From: Chitinophagales bacterium
Lineage (GTDB): Bacteria; Bacteroidota; Bacteroidia; Chitinophagales; CAIOSU01
Length of the DNA: 64,000 bases
NCBI GenBank assembly: GCA_040877935.1
Contig: JBBDNB010000057.1
Span: forward strand, 127,813-191,812
Reading direction: 5' to 3'
A program made the translations under genes and the position numbers. The notes under the pieces were generated by a model. That model was not told the DNA's origin, made no database searches, and saw only the letters and a list, made by a program, of their open reading frames with translations. Positions 56,170 to 62,314 of this stretch are shown here, in pieces. Position 1 is the stretch's first letter; each line of letters opens with the position of its first letter.

Positions 56170-57468
56170 CTACAAATGAACCAAAGTCTTTTCAATGGCA
56201 TCGCGTAATTCTGTTTTTACTTTTATCTCTTCTGCATATGTATTCCAATTTTTGACTACCTCATTGATTTGGTCAATAACCTGCTTGGCCTTTTTGATAT
56301 TCATGGCTTCAGCAAGTTTCAGCAAGTCATCCCGGGTAATGTTTTTTCTTTTTCCATTGATGCTCAGGGCGTGCTGGTTTACCCACTCGCTTCCCGGGCG
56401 ATAAGCGTGGCAAAGGTCATAGGCCGGAGCCAGTCTCCATTCATCGTCTTTTTTCAATCGAAAGGCAAAATTCTTGGTATGGTCATCGCAGTTTCTGGCC
56501 AATACATTGAAAACCATCCTTTGGAACATCTGCTCTGCTTCGGGGTAAGTCAGGCGCAATTCCCGCATGGTCTGGAAAAGTTGCTCATAGCTAAAGCTGC
56601 CCACATCGTTGTAGTCAAAATGTTTCAGGGCACACCAGGTTTGGATATGGTGTTTAATGTTGCCAGCTTCACGATCGAATCTTTTGGTCATAAAATGTGT
56701 ACGGTTGTTTTCTTCCAATAGCCGGGAAGGCATCATGTCAATCCCACAATCCACGGCCATCAGGTAATATGCCATTTCTACCCGTCCATAGCCATGACTG
56801 GCGCCCAATTGTACATCACTTACTCCATCCAATTTTAAGAGCCAGTGTTCAAACCCCTTAGGGACTTTTGTTTGTTCTGATCTGACCACTCCTGTTTTTT
56901 CATTGTAAGCGATCAATGCTTTGGGTCTTGCTCCACCGGCAGAAGTTCCGATCTTTAAAATAGCTTTCAGCGCTGCTTCCTCATCTTTTTGTAAGTTGGT
57001 ACTGAAATCCTTTTTTTGGGAAAGCATTTTCTGTGCAATATCAATCAGGCTGCTTATTTCAAGGCTAAAGCTTCCTTTCTGTTCGTTGAATTTTGCCGGT
57101 TCAAATTCCAGGGCGCCCATGCCTCTTTTTCCGATAAAACAGAGCATTTCAACCGGGTTCATGCTGTTTTCCGGGCGACCGTTTTGTGCCAGCCATACAT
57201 TGATCAACTGGTTGCCGTATTTATCGGGCAAGGAATCTGCCAGCAACCCGGGCAGTCCCCTGAAGGTATTGAGTCCCGAACCTTTTTTCTCTCTCAATTC
57301 CGGGAAGCTGTATATCTCACCCCGTTGCAAGGGCATTTTTAAAGGCGCCAGCTCCCTATTGAAAGCGACAAACCCCGGGTCGTATTCGAAACTGGCTATT
57401 TCGGTATTTCCATCCCAGGCCACTGCCCCGACTGTTTGCCCCCATATTTTTACAAATGCAGTTTCCAT
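56170..57468 (-). CDS. hipA: HipA-family serine/threonine kinase toxin
   Basis: A 432-aa HipA kinase. In E. coli the toxin phosphorylates glutamyl-tRNA synthetase and causes persistence; the target here is unknown. The N-terminal HipA domain runs to about residue 110 (VKIWGQTVGAVAWDGNTEIA ... GLPGLLADSLPDKYGNQLIN). The kinase part has the G-loop-like GTSAGGARPKALIAY, then DVQLGASHGYGRVEMAYYLM and the catalytic block NVLARNCDDHTKNFAFRL with its N-x-DDH-x-KN pattern, followed by the metal-binding LAPAYDLCHAYRP. All key residues appear intact. ATG at 57468. It follows hipB with a 74-bp gap containing a palindrome and a dispersed repeat, and lies opposite to lpxB. Confidence 0.93.
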   Translation of the reverse strand: METAFVKIWGQTVGAVAWDGNTEIASFEYDPGFVAFNRELAPLKMPLQRGEIYSFPELREKKGSGLNTFRGLPGLLADSLPDKYGNQLINVWLAQNGRPENSMNPVEMLCFIGKRGMGALEFEPAKFNEQKGSFSLEISSLIDIAQKMLSQKKDFSTNLQKDEEAALKAILKIGTSAGGARPKALIAYNEKTGVVRSEQTKVPKGFEHWLLKLDGVSDVQLGASHGYGRVEMAYYLMAVDCGIDMMPSRLLEENNRTHFMTKRFDREAGNIKHHIQTWCALKHFDYNDVGSFSYEQLFQTMRELRLTYPEAEQMFQRMVFNVLARNCDDHTKNFAFRLKKDDEWRLAPAYDLCHAYRPGSEWVNQHALSINGKRKNITRDDLLKLAEAMNIKKAKQVIDQINEVVKNWNTYAEEIKVKTELRDAIEKTLVHL

Positions 57469-57474
57469 AATTTA

Positions 57475-57540
57475 CTCGATAATCGAGATTTAAACCTGCC
57501 CGACTAAGCAGGCGGGTGCTCCGAGGCTTGCCCCGATGTT
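57475..57540. repeat. Palindrome plus dispersed repeat between hipB and hipA
   Basis: CTCGAT-A-ATCGAG (57475-57487) lies just before the hipA ATG. Next to it is a GC-rich hairpin unit (CCTGC at 57496-57500 with GCAGG, then TCCGAGGCTTGCCCCGA). The same kind of CCTGCC...GCAGG unit recurs at 62110-62135. It looks like a dispersed intergenic element that has landed inside the hip operon. Confidence 0.6.
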
Positions 57541-57542
57541 GT

Positions 57543-57890
57543 TTACCAATCACTTTCTGGTTTTTTATTTTTATTGGAAGGGCGTGCGCGCTGCCGCTTC
57601 TGTTTTTGCATTTTGGCCAGTGCCAGTGGACTGATTTTTTCTTCTGTTTCAAATATTTTGAACAAATGAAGCTTGTCTAATACGCGTAAAACCTGAATGA
57701 AAGAAGCCAGCGTAACCGTTTGCCCGCGTTCCAGGAGGCTTAAGGTAGAACGGCTTATACCAGCTGCTTTTGCTATCTGGTTTTGGGTTTTGTTTTGTTC
57801 CAGGCGCTGTGTTTTGATAAAATGACCAATCTGTTTGGCAATTGCTTTGTCGCTTAATGCCGGCCAATTAATGTTTGATATATCAGTCAT
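57543..57890 (-). CDS. hipB: HipB-like HTH antitoxin
   Basis: A 115-aa XRE-type helix-turn-helix protein, the antitoxin and autorepressor for HipA. The HTH is IGHFIKTQRLEQNKTQNQIA followed by KAAGISRSTLSLLERGQTVT. The C-terminal ~35 residues are very basic (KMQKQKRQRARPSNKNKKPE), which may help DNA binding. ATG at 57890. It precedes hipA in canonical order, but the pair is separated by 74 bp rather than overlapping. A 14-bp direct repeat upstream may be part of its operator. Confidence 0.9.
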   Translation of the reverse strand: MTDISNINWPALSDKAIAKQIGHFIKTQRLEQNKTQNQIAKAAGISRSTLSLLERGQTVTLASFIQVLRVLDKLHLFKIFETEEKISPLALAKMQKQKRQRARPSNKNKKPESDW

Positions 57891-57908
57891 AAATATAAAT
57901 ATAAGAAA

Positions 57909-58008
57909 TTAATGAATGAAATTTCATACTAAATAATTTTTGCTAAGTTAGTTAAAATGAATGATAAATAATACGTAAAAAGCTATAAAAAGATTTAATG
58001 AATGAAAT
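57909..58008. promoter_or_regulatory. Candidate hipBA operator region
   Basis: TTAATGAATGAAAT occurs at 57909-57922 and again at 57995-58008. The first copy overlaps the palindrome ATGAAATTTCAT (57916-57927). Paired sites upstream of hipB would suit cooperative repression by HipB; this is inference from position. Confidence 0.45.
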
Positions 58009-58072
58009 ATGATTCAAAAACAGAGGTGAATAAATTGAATGTATGCTATGGATCATTCTTAGAGTGGATTCT

Positions 58073-58112
58073 GAAATTATTCAGCAGGAAGTTCAGCGAA
58101 ATGAAAATAATG
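58073..58112 (+). pseudogene. Displaced copy of the lpxB 3' end
   Basis: 40 bp matching 56103-56142 at 39/40 positions. It keeps frame and reads EIIQQEVQRNENN then Ala and a TAA, so it is a complete lpxB terminus without its gene. It lies 26 bp before tRNA-Ala, and probably marks where lpxB originally ended before hipBA was inserted. Confidence 0.88.
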
Positions 58113-58138
58113 CTTAATTTTGAGCTCGCTTAAATGAT

Positions 58139-58215
58139 GGGGATATAGCTCAGTTGGCTAGAGCGTTTGACTGGCAGTCAAGAGGTCCGGGGTTCGACTC
58201 CCCGTATCTCCACCA
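58139..58215 (+). tRNA. tRNA-Ala (anticodon GGC)
   Basis: A 77-nt tRNA. Acceptor stem GGGGATA/TATCTCC includes the G3-U70 wobble that identifies alanine tRNA. Anticodon loop CTGGCAG with GGC at 58173-58175, T-arm GGTTCGACTCC, and an encoded CCA end. It sits between the displaced lpxB tail and a strong terminator. Confidence 0.96.
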
Positions 58216-58217
58216 AT

Positions 58218-58260
58218 TAAAAACCCAATATACTGTTGTTCAGTGTGTTGGGTTTTTCTT
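58218..58260 (+). terminator. Rho-independent terminator after tRNA-Ala
   Basis: AACCCAATATACTG pairs with CAGTGTGTTGGGTT over 14 bp with two G-U pairs and a 5-nt loop, and a T-run follows. It lies between convergent tRNA-Ala and TPR genes, and its A-rich left side could also serve the opposite strand. Confidence 0.88.
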
Positions 58261-58291
58261 TTCTGTGTTTCCCCCAACTTATTCCAAACAA

Positions 58292-59116
58292 TCACTCATC
58301 TTCATCCGCACCACAATACTCCTCAATTTTTTCAGCAGCAAGGTCGGAGCCCAGGTCTTTGGCTTTTTGCCAGTCGGAGCAGGCCTTGTTTGTATTGCGC
58401 AAAAAATATTGCGCCAGGCCTCTTTCGTGATAACATTTTGCAAAGTTGCTGTCAAGTTCCAGAGCGCGGTCAAAAGAGCTTATTGCATTTTTGTATTCTT
58501 CTAAATCTACCTGTACATAACCCAGTTCATACCAAATTTCTGAATTTTCAGGATCCAGTTCTACTATCATAATAAAAAAATCTTTTGCAGCACTATAGTT
58601 TTCTGATTCCCGTGCGCATTTTCCGAGATAATAGAAAGCGAGAGCGGATAATTCCACATCATTTTTCAGTAGCCAGTAGAGGTCTTTTTCGGCCAGGGGG
58701 CAATGGTCCTGCACATAGAATATAGTAGCCCGAAGAAATCGGGCGTCACTGTATGTTGAATCCAGGTTGATGGCATTGTTGACTGACTTGAGCGCTTCAT
58801 TAAAGAAATTCATTTCAAACAGCGCATTGGCTTTGAGGTATAAAACCTGTTCATCTGCTTCATCCAGCTCAATCAATTTGTCGAAATCTGCTACGGCACC
58901 ACGATAGTCTTCCAAATATTGACGGGTTTGTCCTCTGTAGAAATAGGCATCGCTTTCGTTGCCACCCAGGTCAATGTATTCGTTGAAATAACGAAGTGCC
59001 TTCTTGAGCTCTCCTTTCTCGTATTCAGCTACTGCTTTGCCGTATAATTCTTTTTGAAAAAGATTGTCCTGGGCATGTAGCGATGTTGCGAGTAACAGGA
59101 TTAAAACAATAAACAT
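58292..59116 (-). CDS. Secreted or periplasmic tetratricopeptide-repeat protein
   Basis: 274 aa with a signal peptide (MFIVLILLLATSLHAQ) and about seven TPR units to the end (for example YGKAVAEYEKGELKKALRYF, DAYFYRGQTRQYLEDYRGAV, EIWYELGYVQVDLEEYKNAI). TPRs form helical scaffolds for protein contacts. No catalytic part. ATG at 59116. It is convergent with tRNA-Ala and separate from the DUF1428 gene by about 190 bp that include a gene remnant. Partner unknown. Confidence 0.88.
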   Translation of the reverse strand: MFIVLILLLATSLHAQDNLFQKELYGKAVAEYEKGELKKALRYFNEYIDLGGNESDAYFYRGQTRQYLEDYRGAVADFDKLIELDEADEQVLYLKANALFEMNFFNEALKSVNNAINLDSTYSDARFLRATIFYVQDHCPLAEKDLYWLLKNDVELSALAFYYLGKCARESENYSAAKDFFIMIVELDPENSEIWYELGYVQVDLEEYKNAISSFDRALELDSNFAKCYHERGLAQYFLRNTNKACSDWQKAKDLGSDLAAEKIEEYCGADEDE

Positions 59117-59152
59117 AGGTCTGTAAGCTGGTGAACAGCGAAATATAACACT

Positions 59153-59215
59153 TTATGCATTGGCATACAATACATCCAAAGCAGCTTTTACAGTGCGTAC
59201 TACATTGGGCATAAA
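59153..59215 (-). pseudogene. Displaced copy of the 3' end of the E1-beta dehydrogenase gene
   Basis: 63 bp aligning with 59979-60041 without gaps, 58/63 identical (51/52 in the best part). Read on the minus strand it gives FMPNVVRTVKAALDVLYANA and a TAA, against FMPNVERTVKAALDVLYVKA and a TAG in the intact gene. Only the last 20 codons are present. It lies 826 bp beyond the intact copy, closing off the DUF1428 module. Confidence 0.9.
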
Positions 59216-59306
59216 GGTTCTAAAAAGTGGGATATACATTTACCGGATTAATCTAAATAGCAAGGAAAGCCAAGTTGGAAGGATTGTAGCGCAGTAATGG
59301 TCTCTG

Positions 59307-59681
59307 CTATTCAGATTGAACAAGCGGCTTGAAGCCTCCATAGACCATTCTGCTGGCGTCAAAGATTAATTTATGGTCTGTCAGGGGTGCGATTAGTTCT
59401 TTCATTCTTGGGTCTGCCGCAACTTTTTTGTTGGCTGAATCACGTATCTCTTTTGAAGGAAAAACAACCCAACCAAATACAATTTCCTCTTCTTCCTTTG
59501 CATCTATAGTTTCTGTAAAGGATTTCGTGCCTTCTAAAGACAGATCATCGCCAACGAATTCGAAATAAGCAATAGCACCATACTTTTTCCAAATTTCAGC
59601 TACTTTTTCAGCTGCCTTTTTGTATTCGCTCAAATATATTCGAGGAATGGGAAAAACAAAGCCATCTATGTAGTTTGCCAT
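59307..59681 (-). CDS. DUF1428 family protein
   Basis: A 124-aa protein of the DUF1428 family, a ferredoxin-like (dimeric alpha-beta barrel) fold with unknown function. Typical features: MANYIDGFVFPIPRIYLSEY at the N-terminus, the AAEKVAEIWKKYGAIAYFEF block, EEIVFGWVVFPSKEIRDSA and a C-terminal FDASRMVYGGFKPLV. ATG at 59681. It is bracketed by an intact and a displaced copy of the E1-beta 3' end, suggesting it arrived as a cassette. Such proteins are often on accessory DNA. Confidence 0.9.
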   Translation of the reverse strand: MANYIDGFVFPIPRIYLSEYKKAAEKVAEIWKKYGAIAYFEFVGDDLSLEGTKSFTETIDAKEEEEIVFGWVVFPSKEIRDSANKKVAADPRMKELIAPLTDHKLIFDASRMVYGGFKPLVQSE

Positions 59682-59684
59682 TTT

Positions 59685-59930
59685 TTAATGTTTTGGATTG
59701 GGGTATTTTTTTGGAGGTGGAGGATGTATTTCGTAATGATACTGAAATGAAATTCTCGTTCCAATTTTTTTATTGAGATAAAATTTAGTAGAGTCCGATA
59801 ATTGAATGAATTTTTTTCCATACCATTCTTTGGATACGTAATTCTGATATTCATCTATCGCTTTGCAAACTTCAATGATTGAGTTTTGAATAGCATAAAG
59901 TATCAAATATAAATAAATGTTACTAAACAA
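59685..59930 (-). CDS. Uncertain short gene or gene fragment (81 aa)
   Basis: An open frame from a TTG at 59930 to a TAA at 59685, with no ATG. Its second half (DEYQNYVSKEWYGKKFIQLS ... YLNKKIGTRISFQYHYEIHP, then PPPP) reads like a real protein tail, whereas the first part is poor. The frame stays open back to the E1-beta stop codon at 59979. I read it as the truncated end of an unknown gene carried with the DUF1428 module, though a short real gene is possible. Confidence 0.4.
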   Translation of the reverse strand: MFSNIYLYLILYAIQNSIIEVCKAIDEYQNYVSKEWYGKKFIQLSDSTKFYLNKKIGTRISFQYHYEIHPPPPKKYPNPKH

Positions 59931-59978
59931 ACACTTATCAACCCCATAAATCCTAAAATGATATTGTATCCTAAAGCT

Positions 59979-60962
59979 CTATGCTTTTACATACAATACA
60001 TCCAAAGCAGCTTTTACAGTGCGTTCTACATTGGGCATAAATTCCTCTACCAAAGTAGGAGCATATTGCATAGAAACATCAGCAGTATTGATTCTGCGAA
60101 TGGGTGCATCAAGATAATCAAAGGCTTCATTTTGTATGCGGAAGGCAATTTCTGTAGATACATTGGAAAAAGGCCAGGCCTCTTCAACAATCACCAGGCG
60201 GTTGGTCTTTTTTACCGATTTGATGATGGTATCAATATCCAGCGGTCTGATGGTCATCAGATCGATGACTTCTGCACTGTAGCCTTCTTTTTTCAATTCC
60301 TGCGCAGCTTTCACCGCTATTTTCATGGATTTGTTAAAGGAGATGATTGTCACATCCGATCCTTCAATTTTCACGTCTGCTTTACCAATTGGAATCAGGT
60401 ATTCGTCTTCAGGTACTTCTCCTTCATCGGAATACATCAGCTCTGACTCGAAAAAGCAAACCGGGTCTTCATCTCTGATGGCAGATTTTAGCAAACCTTT
60501 TGCATCGTATGGGTTGGAAGGGGAAATGACTTTCAATCCCGGAACATTGGCTATCCAGCTTTCAAAAGATTGCGAATGCTGTGCGCCAAGTTGTCCTGCT
60601 GTGCCTGAAGGACCTCTGAATACCATTGGCGCAGCAAATTGTCCGCCCGACATGCTCAGGATTTTCGCGGCAGAATTCACTACCTGGTCGAATGCCAAAA
60701 CTGCAAAATTCCAGGTCATAAATTCAATGATGGGACGGGTGCCGTTCATAGCTGCACCTACTCCGATGCCTGCAAAACCAAGTTCTGAAATAGGGGTGTC
60801 GATCACCCGTTTCGGGCCGAATTCTTTCAACATGCCCTGGCTTACCTTATATGCGCCATCGTATTCCGCTACTTCTTCTCCCATTAAAAAAACGCGCTCA
60901 TCTCTGCGCATTTCCTCCGTCATGGCTTCATTCAAAGCTTCACGAAATTTTATCTTTCTCAT
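59979..60962 (-). CDS. pdhB: Thiamine-diphosphate-dependent dehydrogenase E1 component, beta subunit (pyruvate dehydrogenase type)
   Basis: A 327-aa E1-beta subunit of a 2-oxo-acid dehydrogenase complex, pyruvate being the usual substrate. REALNEAMTEEMRRDERVFL opens the family. MGEEVAEYDGAYKVSQGML, DTPISELGFAGIGVGAAMNG, FRGPSGTAGQLGAQHSQSFE, PYDAKGLLKSAIRDEDPVCF and VEEAWPFSNVSTEIA follow in order. ATG at 60962. No E1-alpha or E2 gene is adjacent, so the partner must be elsewhere. It is 15 bp after the SDR gene, same strand. Acetoin or branched-chain dehydrogenase is a weaker alternative. Its last 20 codons are duplicated downstream at 59153-59215. Confidence 0.93.
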   Translation of the reverse strand: MRKIKFREALNEAMTEEMRRDERVFLMGEEVAEYDGAYKVSQGMLKEFGPKRVIDTPISELGFAGIGVGAAMNGTRPIIEFMTWNFAVLAFDQVVNSAAKILSMSGGQFAAPMVFRGPSGTAGQLGAQHSQSFESWIANVPGLKVISPSNPYDAKGLLKSAIRDEDPVCFFESELMYSDEGEVPEDEYLIPIGKADVKIEGSDVTIISFNKSMKIAVKAAQELKKEGYSAEVIDLMTIRPLDIDTIIKSVKKTNRLVIVEEAWPFSNVSTEIAFRIQNEAFDYLDAPIRRINTADVSMQYAPTLVEEFMPNVERTVKAALDVLYVKA

Positions 60963-60977
60963 AAAAGCTGTTTTATT

Positions 60978-61670
60978 TTATGAATATACGGGATTCATCG
61001 GACGAATCTCCACATCTAAAGTATTGAAATTATCGGGAGATTCGAGCAATTGAATAAAGAGTTTTGCAACGTCATCAGCATGTAGCATGGTGTCATTGGC
61101 TTTGGTGCCCTCCACTTCATCGAAAAAATGGGTATTGACCGAACCGGGATACACACAAGTGACCTTGATATTGTCTTTTTTCACTTCCTTGTAAAGCGAA
61201 TGGGAAATCCCGCGCACAGCGTGTTTGGTACCACAATAACCGGCAGCTTGCTCTATACCTGTTGTCCCGGCAATGGACGATACATTGATAAAGTGACCGT
61301 GCTGGGCTTTTTTCATGTCTTTCAGAGCTCTTTTGGTGAGGTAGAACAGTCCATTGACATTCACATCAAACATTTTCCGCCAGGTATCCGAATTGCATTC
61401 ATCGGTTTTGGCAAAATGTCCAAAGCCGGCATTGTTGATTACAATGTCAATGCCTCCCAGAAAATCCAAACTCTTTTTGTAGGCTGCATCCACAGCTTCT
61501 TCATCGCTGATATCGAGATTGAACTCCCGGTAGTTTTCATTGGTGAATCCTGAGCCGGTGCGGCTCCAGCCTACTACCTTACAGCCTTTTGAAATCAGTA
61601 GCTTAACTGTTTCAGCTCCAATTCCCTTACTGCTTCCACTTACGATTGCTTTTTTTTCTTTTAAGTTCAT
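60978..61670 (-). CDS. Short-chain dehydrogenase/reductase (SDR)
   Basis: A 230-aa classical SDR using NAD(P)H. The cofactor motif is VSGSSKGIGAETVKLL near residue 10, NNAG is in IVINNAGFGHFAK, and the catalytic Ser-Tyr-Lys is NVSSIAGTTG ... AAGYCGTKHAV (Y and K in YCGTK). Substrate unknown. ATG at 61670. It lies 15 bp before pdhB and 10 bp after a 50-aa gene, probably co-transcribed. Confidence 0.93.
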   Translation of the reverse strand: MNLKEKKAIVSGSSKGIGAETVKLLISKGCKVVGWSRTGSGFTNENYREFNLDISDEEAVDAAYKKSLDFLGGIDIVINNAGFGHFAKTDECNSDTWRKMFDVNVNGLFYLTKRALKDMKKAQHGHFINVSSIAGTTGIEQAAGYCGTKHAVRGISHSLYKEVKKDNIKVTCVYPGSVNTHFFDEVEGTKANDTMLHADDVAKLFIQLLESPDNFNTLDVEIRPMNPVYS

Positions 61671-61680
61671 CCGTTTGTCT

Positions 61681-61833
61681 CTATTTTGATTTTAATTTGA
61701 GTTTTCTTTCTTCGAAATATTTTTTCATTTCCTCAAAACTCATGTCTTTAATATCCCGGCTGATTTTATCCCTGACTTTTCTCATGAAATCCACTGCTTT
61801 GAAGCCTTTTATGATGTCCTCTTTATTTTTCAT
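61681..61833 (-). CDS. 50-aa antitoxin-like small protein
   Basis: An ATG-started frame (61833) of 50 codons, strongly charged and helical: MKNKEDIIKGFKAVDFMRKV, then RDKISRDIKDMSFEEMKKYF and a KLKLKSK tail. The RDKISRDIKDMSFEEMKKYF block resembles small antitoxins encoded before PIN-domain toxins (pattern FMREVRDxISxDIxxMxFEE). No toxin follows; the next gene is the SDR, 10 bp downstream. It may be an orphan antitoxin left after toxin loss. A 49-bp imperfect palindrome lies just upstream. Confidence 0.75.
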   Translation of the reverse strand: MKNKEDIIKGFKAVDFMRKVRDKISRDIKDMSFEEMKKYFEERKLKLKSK

Positions 61834-61849
61834 AGTTGACAGGTTTCAT

Positions 61850-61898
61850 CAACCGTTAATTTAATGTTGTTCATTGTAAAATTAAAATAATACGGTTG
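61850..61898. promoter_or_regulatory. Large imperfect palindrome before the antitoxin-like gene
   Basis: CAACCGT at 61850-61856 pairs with ACGGTTG at 61892-61898, and inner arms (TAATTTAATG with CATTGTAAAATTA) continue the symmetry around a TTGTT centre. It lies 17 bp upstream of the ATG at 61833, where an autoregulatory operator would be expected; an mRNA-leader hairpin is the alternative. Confidence 0.5.
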
Positions 61899-62082
61899 TT
61901 AATACTTTACTCCACAATAAACCCAAAGATAGCTCAAGTGTAAACACCGGCATTGTGTGCAGTCCAAATGTGCTTTTCAGTAGCACAGTGTTTATCATGC
62001 AATGAATTTAATATTTTGTTAGCCCATATATGTAAATATTGTAGGTTTTTTATAACGTGCAAGGTTTTGGTGTTCAAAGCTA

Positions 62083-62155
62083 AACGCTGACAGGATCCTA
62101 CCTTAAACGCCTGCCGACATAGGTAGGGCAAGCAGGTTCGAACCCTGTCAGCGTT
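62083..62155. repeat. Nested hairpin repeat with 12-bp perfect stem
   Basis: AACGCTGACAGG (62083-62094) pairs perfectly with CCTGTCAGCGTT (62144-62155), followed by TTT on the plus strand. The 49-nt loop contains a second hairpin unit (CCTGCC...GCAGG) like the one between hipB and hipA at 57496-57516. It may act as a terminator on the plus strand or be a dispersed repeat into which another has inserted. Confidence 0.65.
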
Positions 62156-62179
62156 TTTGAGGCTTTGGAAAAGTTAAAC

Positions 62180-62314
62180 TCATCGCTTCACAAACTTACC
62201 TCGCACCACTTCACCACCAATCATTTCCGCCTGATAGAAATAAATGCCCTGTGAAAGCTCGCTGGTATTGATGGGGCTTTGTTTGGTATGGATGATGTTT
62301 TTGCTGTTCAATAG
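62180..62314 (-). pseudogene. Orphan tail of a T9SS sorting domain
   Basis: An open stretch of 44 codons with no start, ending in TGA at 62180. It reads NSKNIIHTKQSPINTSELSQ, then GIYFYQAEMIGGEVVRGKFV and KR, the last strands of a type IX sorting domain (TSELSQGIYFYQ... pattern). It overlaps the end of the protease gene by 7 bp in a different frame. The protease already has its own complete sorting domain, so this is a remnant of another secreted-protein gene, resembling the displaced 3' ends at 58073 and 59153. Confidence 0.8.

Larger units (their letters stand above)
61834..62179. other. Intergenic region upstream of the small antitoxin-like gene
   Basis: 346 bp without a gene. It holds the imperfect palindrome at 61850-61898, a 7-bp inverted pair (TAAACAC at 61941-61947 with GTGTTTA at 61988-61994), and the long hairpin repeat at 62083-62155. 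Confidence 0.5.

Noticed and set aside
59685-59978. Readthrough extension of the E1-beta protein past its stop codon
   Set aside because: The frame stays open to 59685, but the E1-beta protein already has normal length and its displaced 3' copy also ends at the same place with a different stop codon, so the stop is genuine.
61934-62131. 65-codon minus-strand frame in the intergenic region
   Set aside because: It spans the hairpin repeat, has no recognisable composition and lacks a promoter or conserved start.
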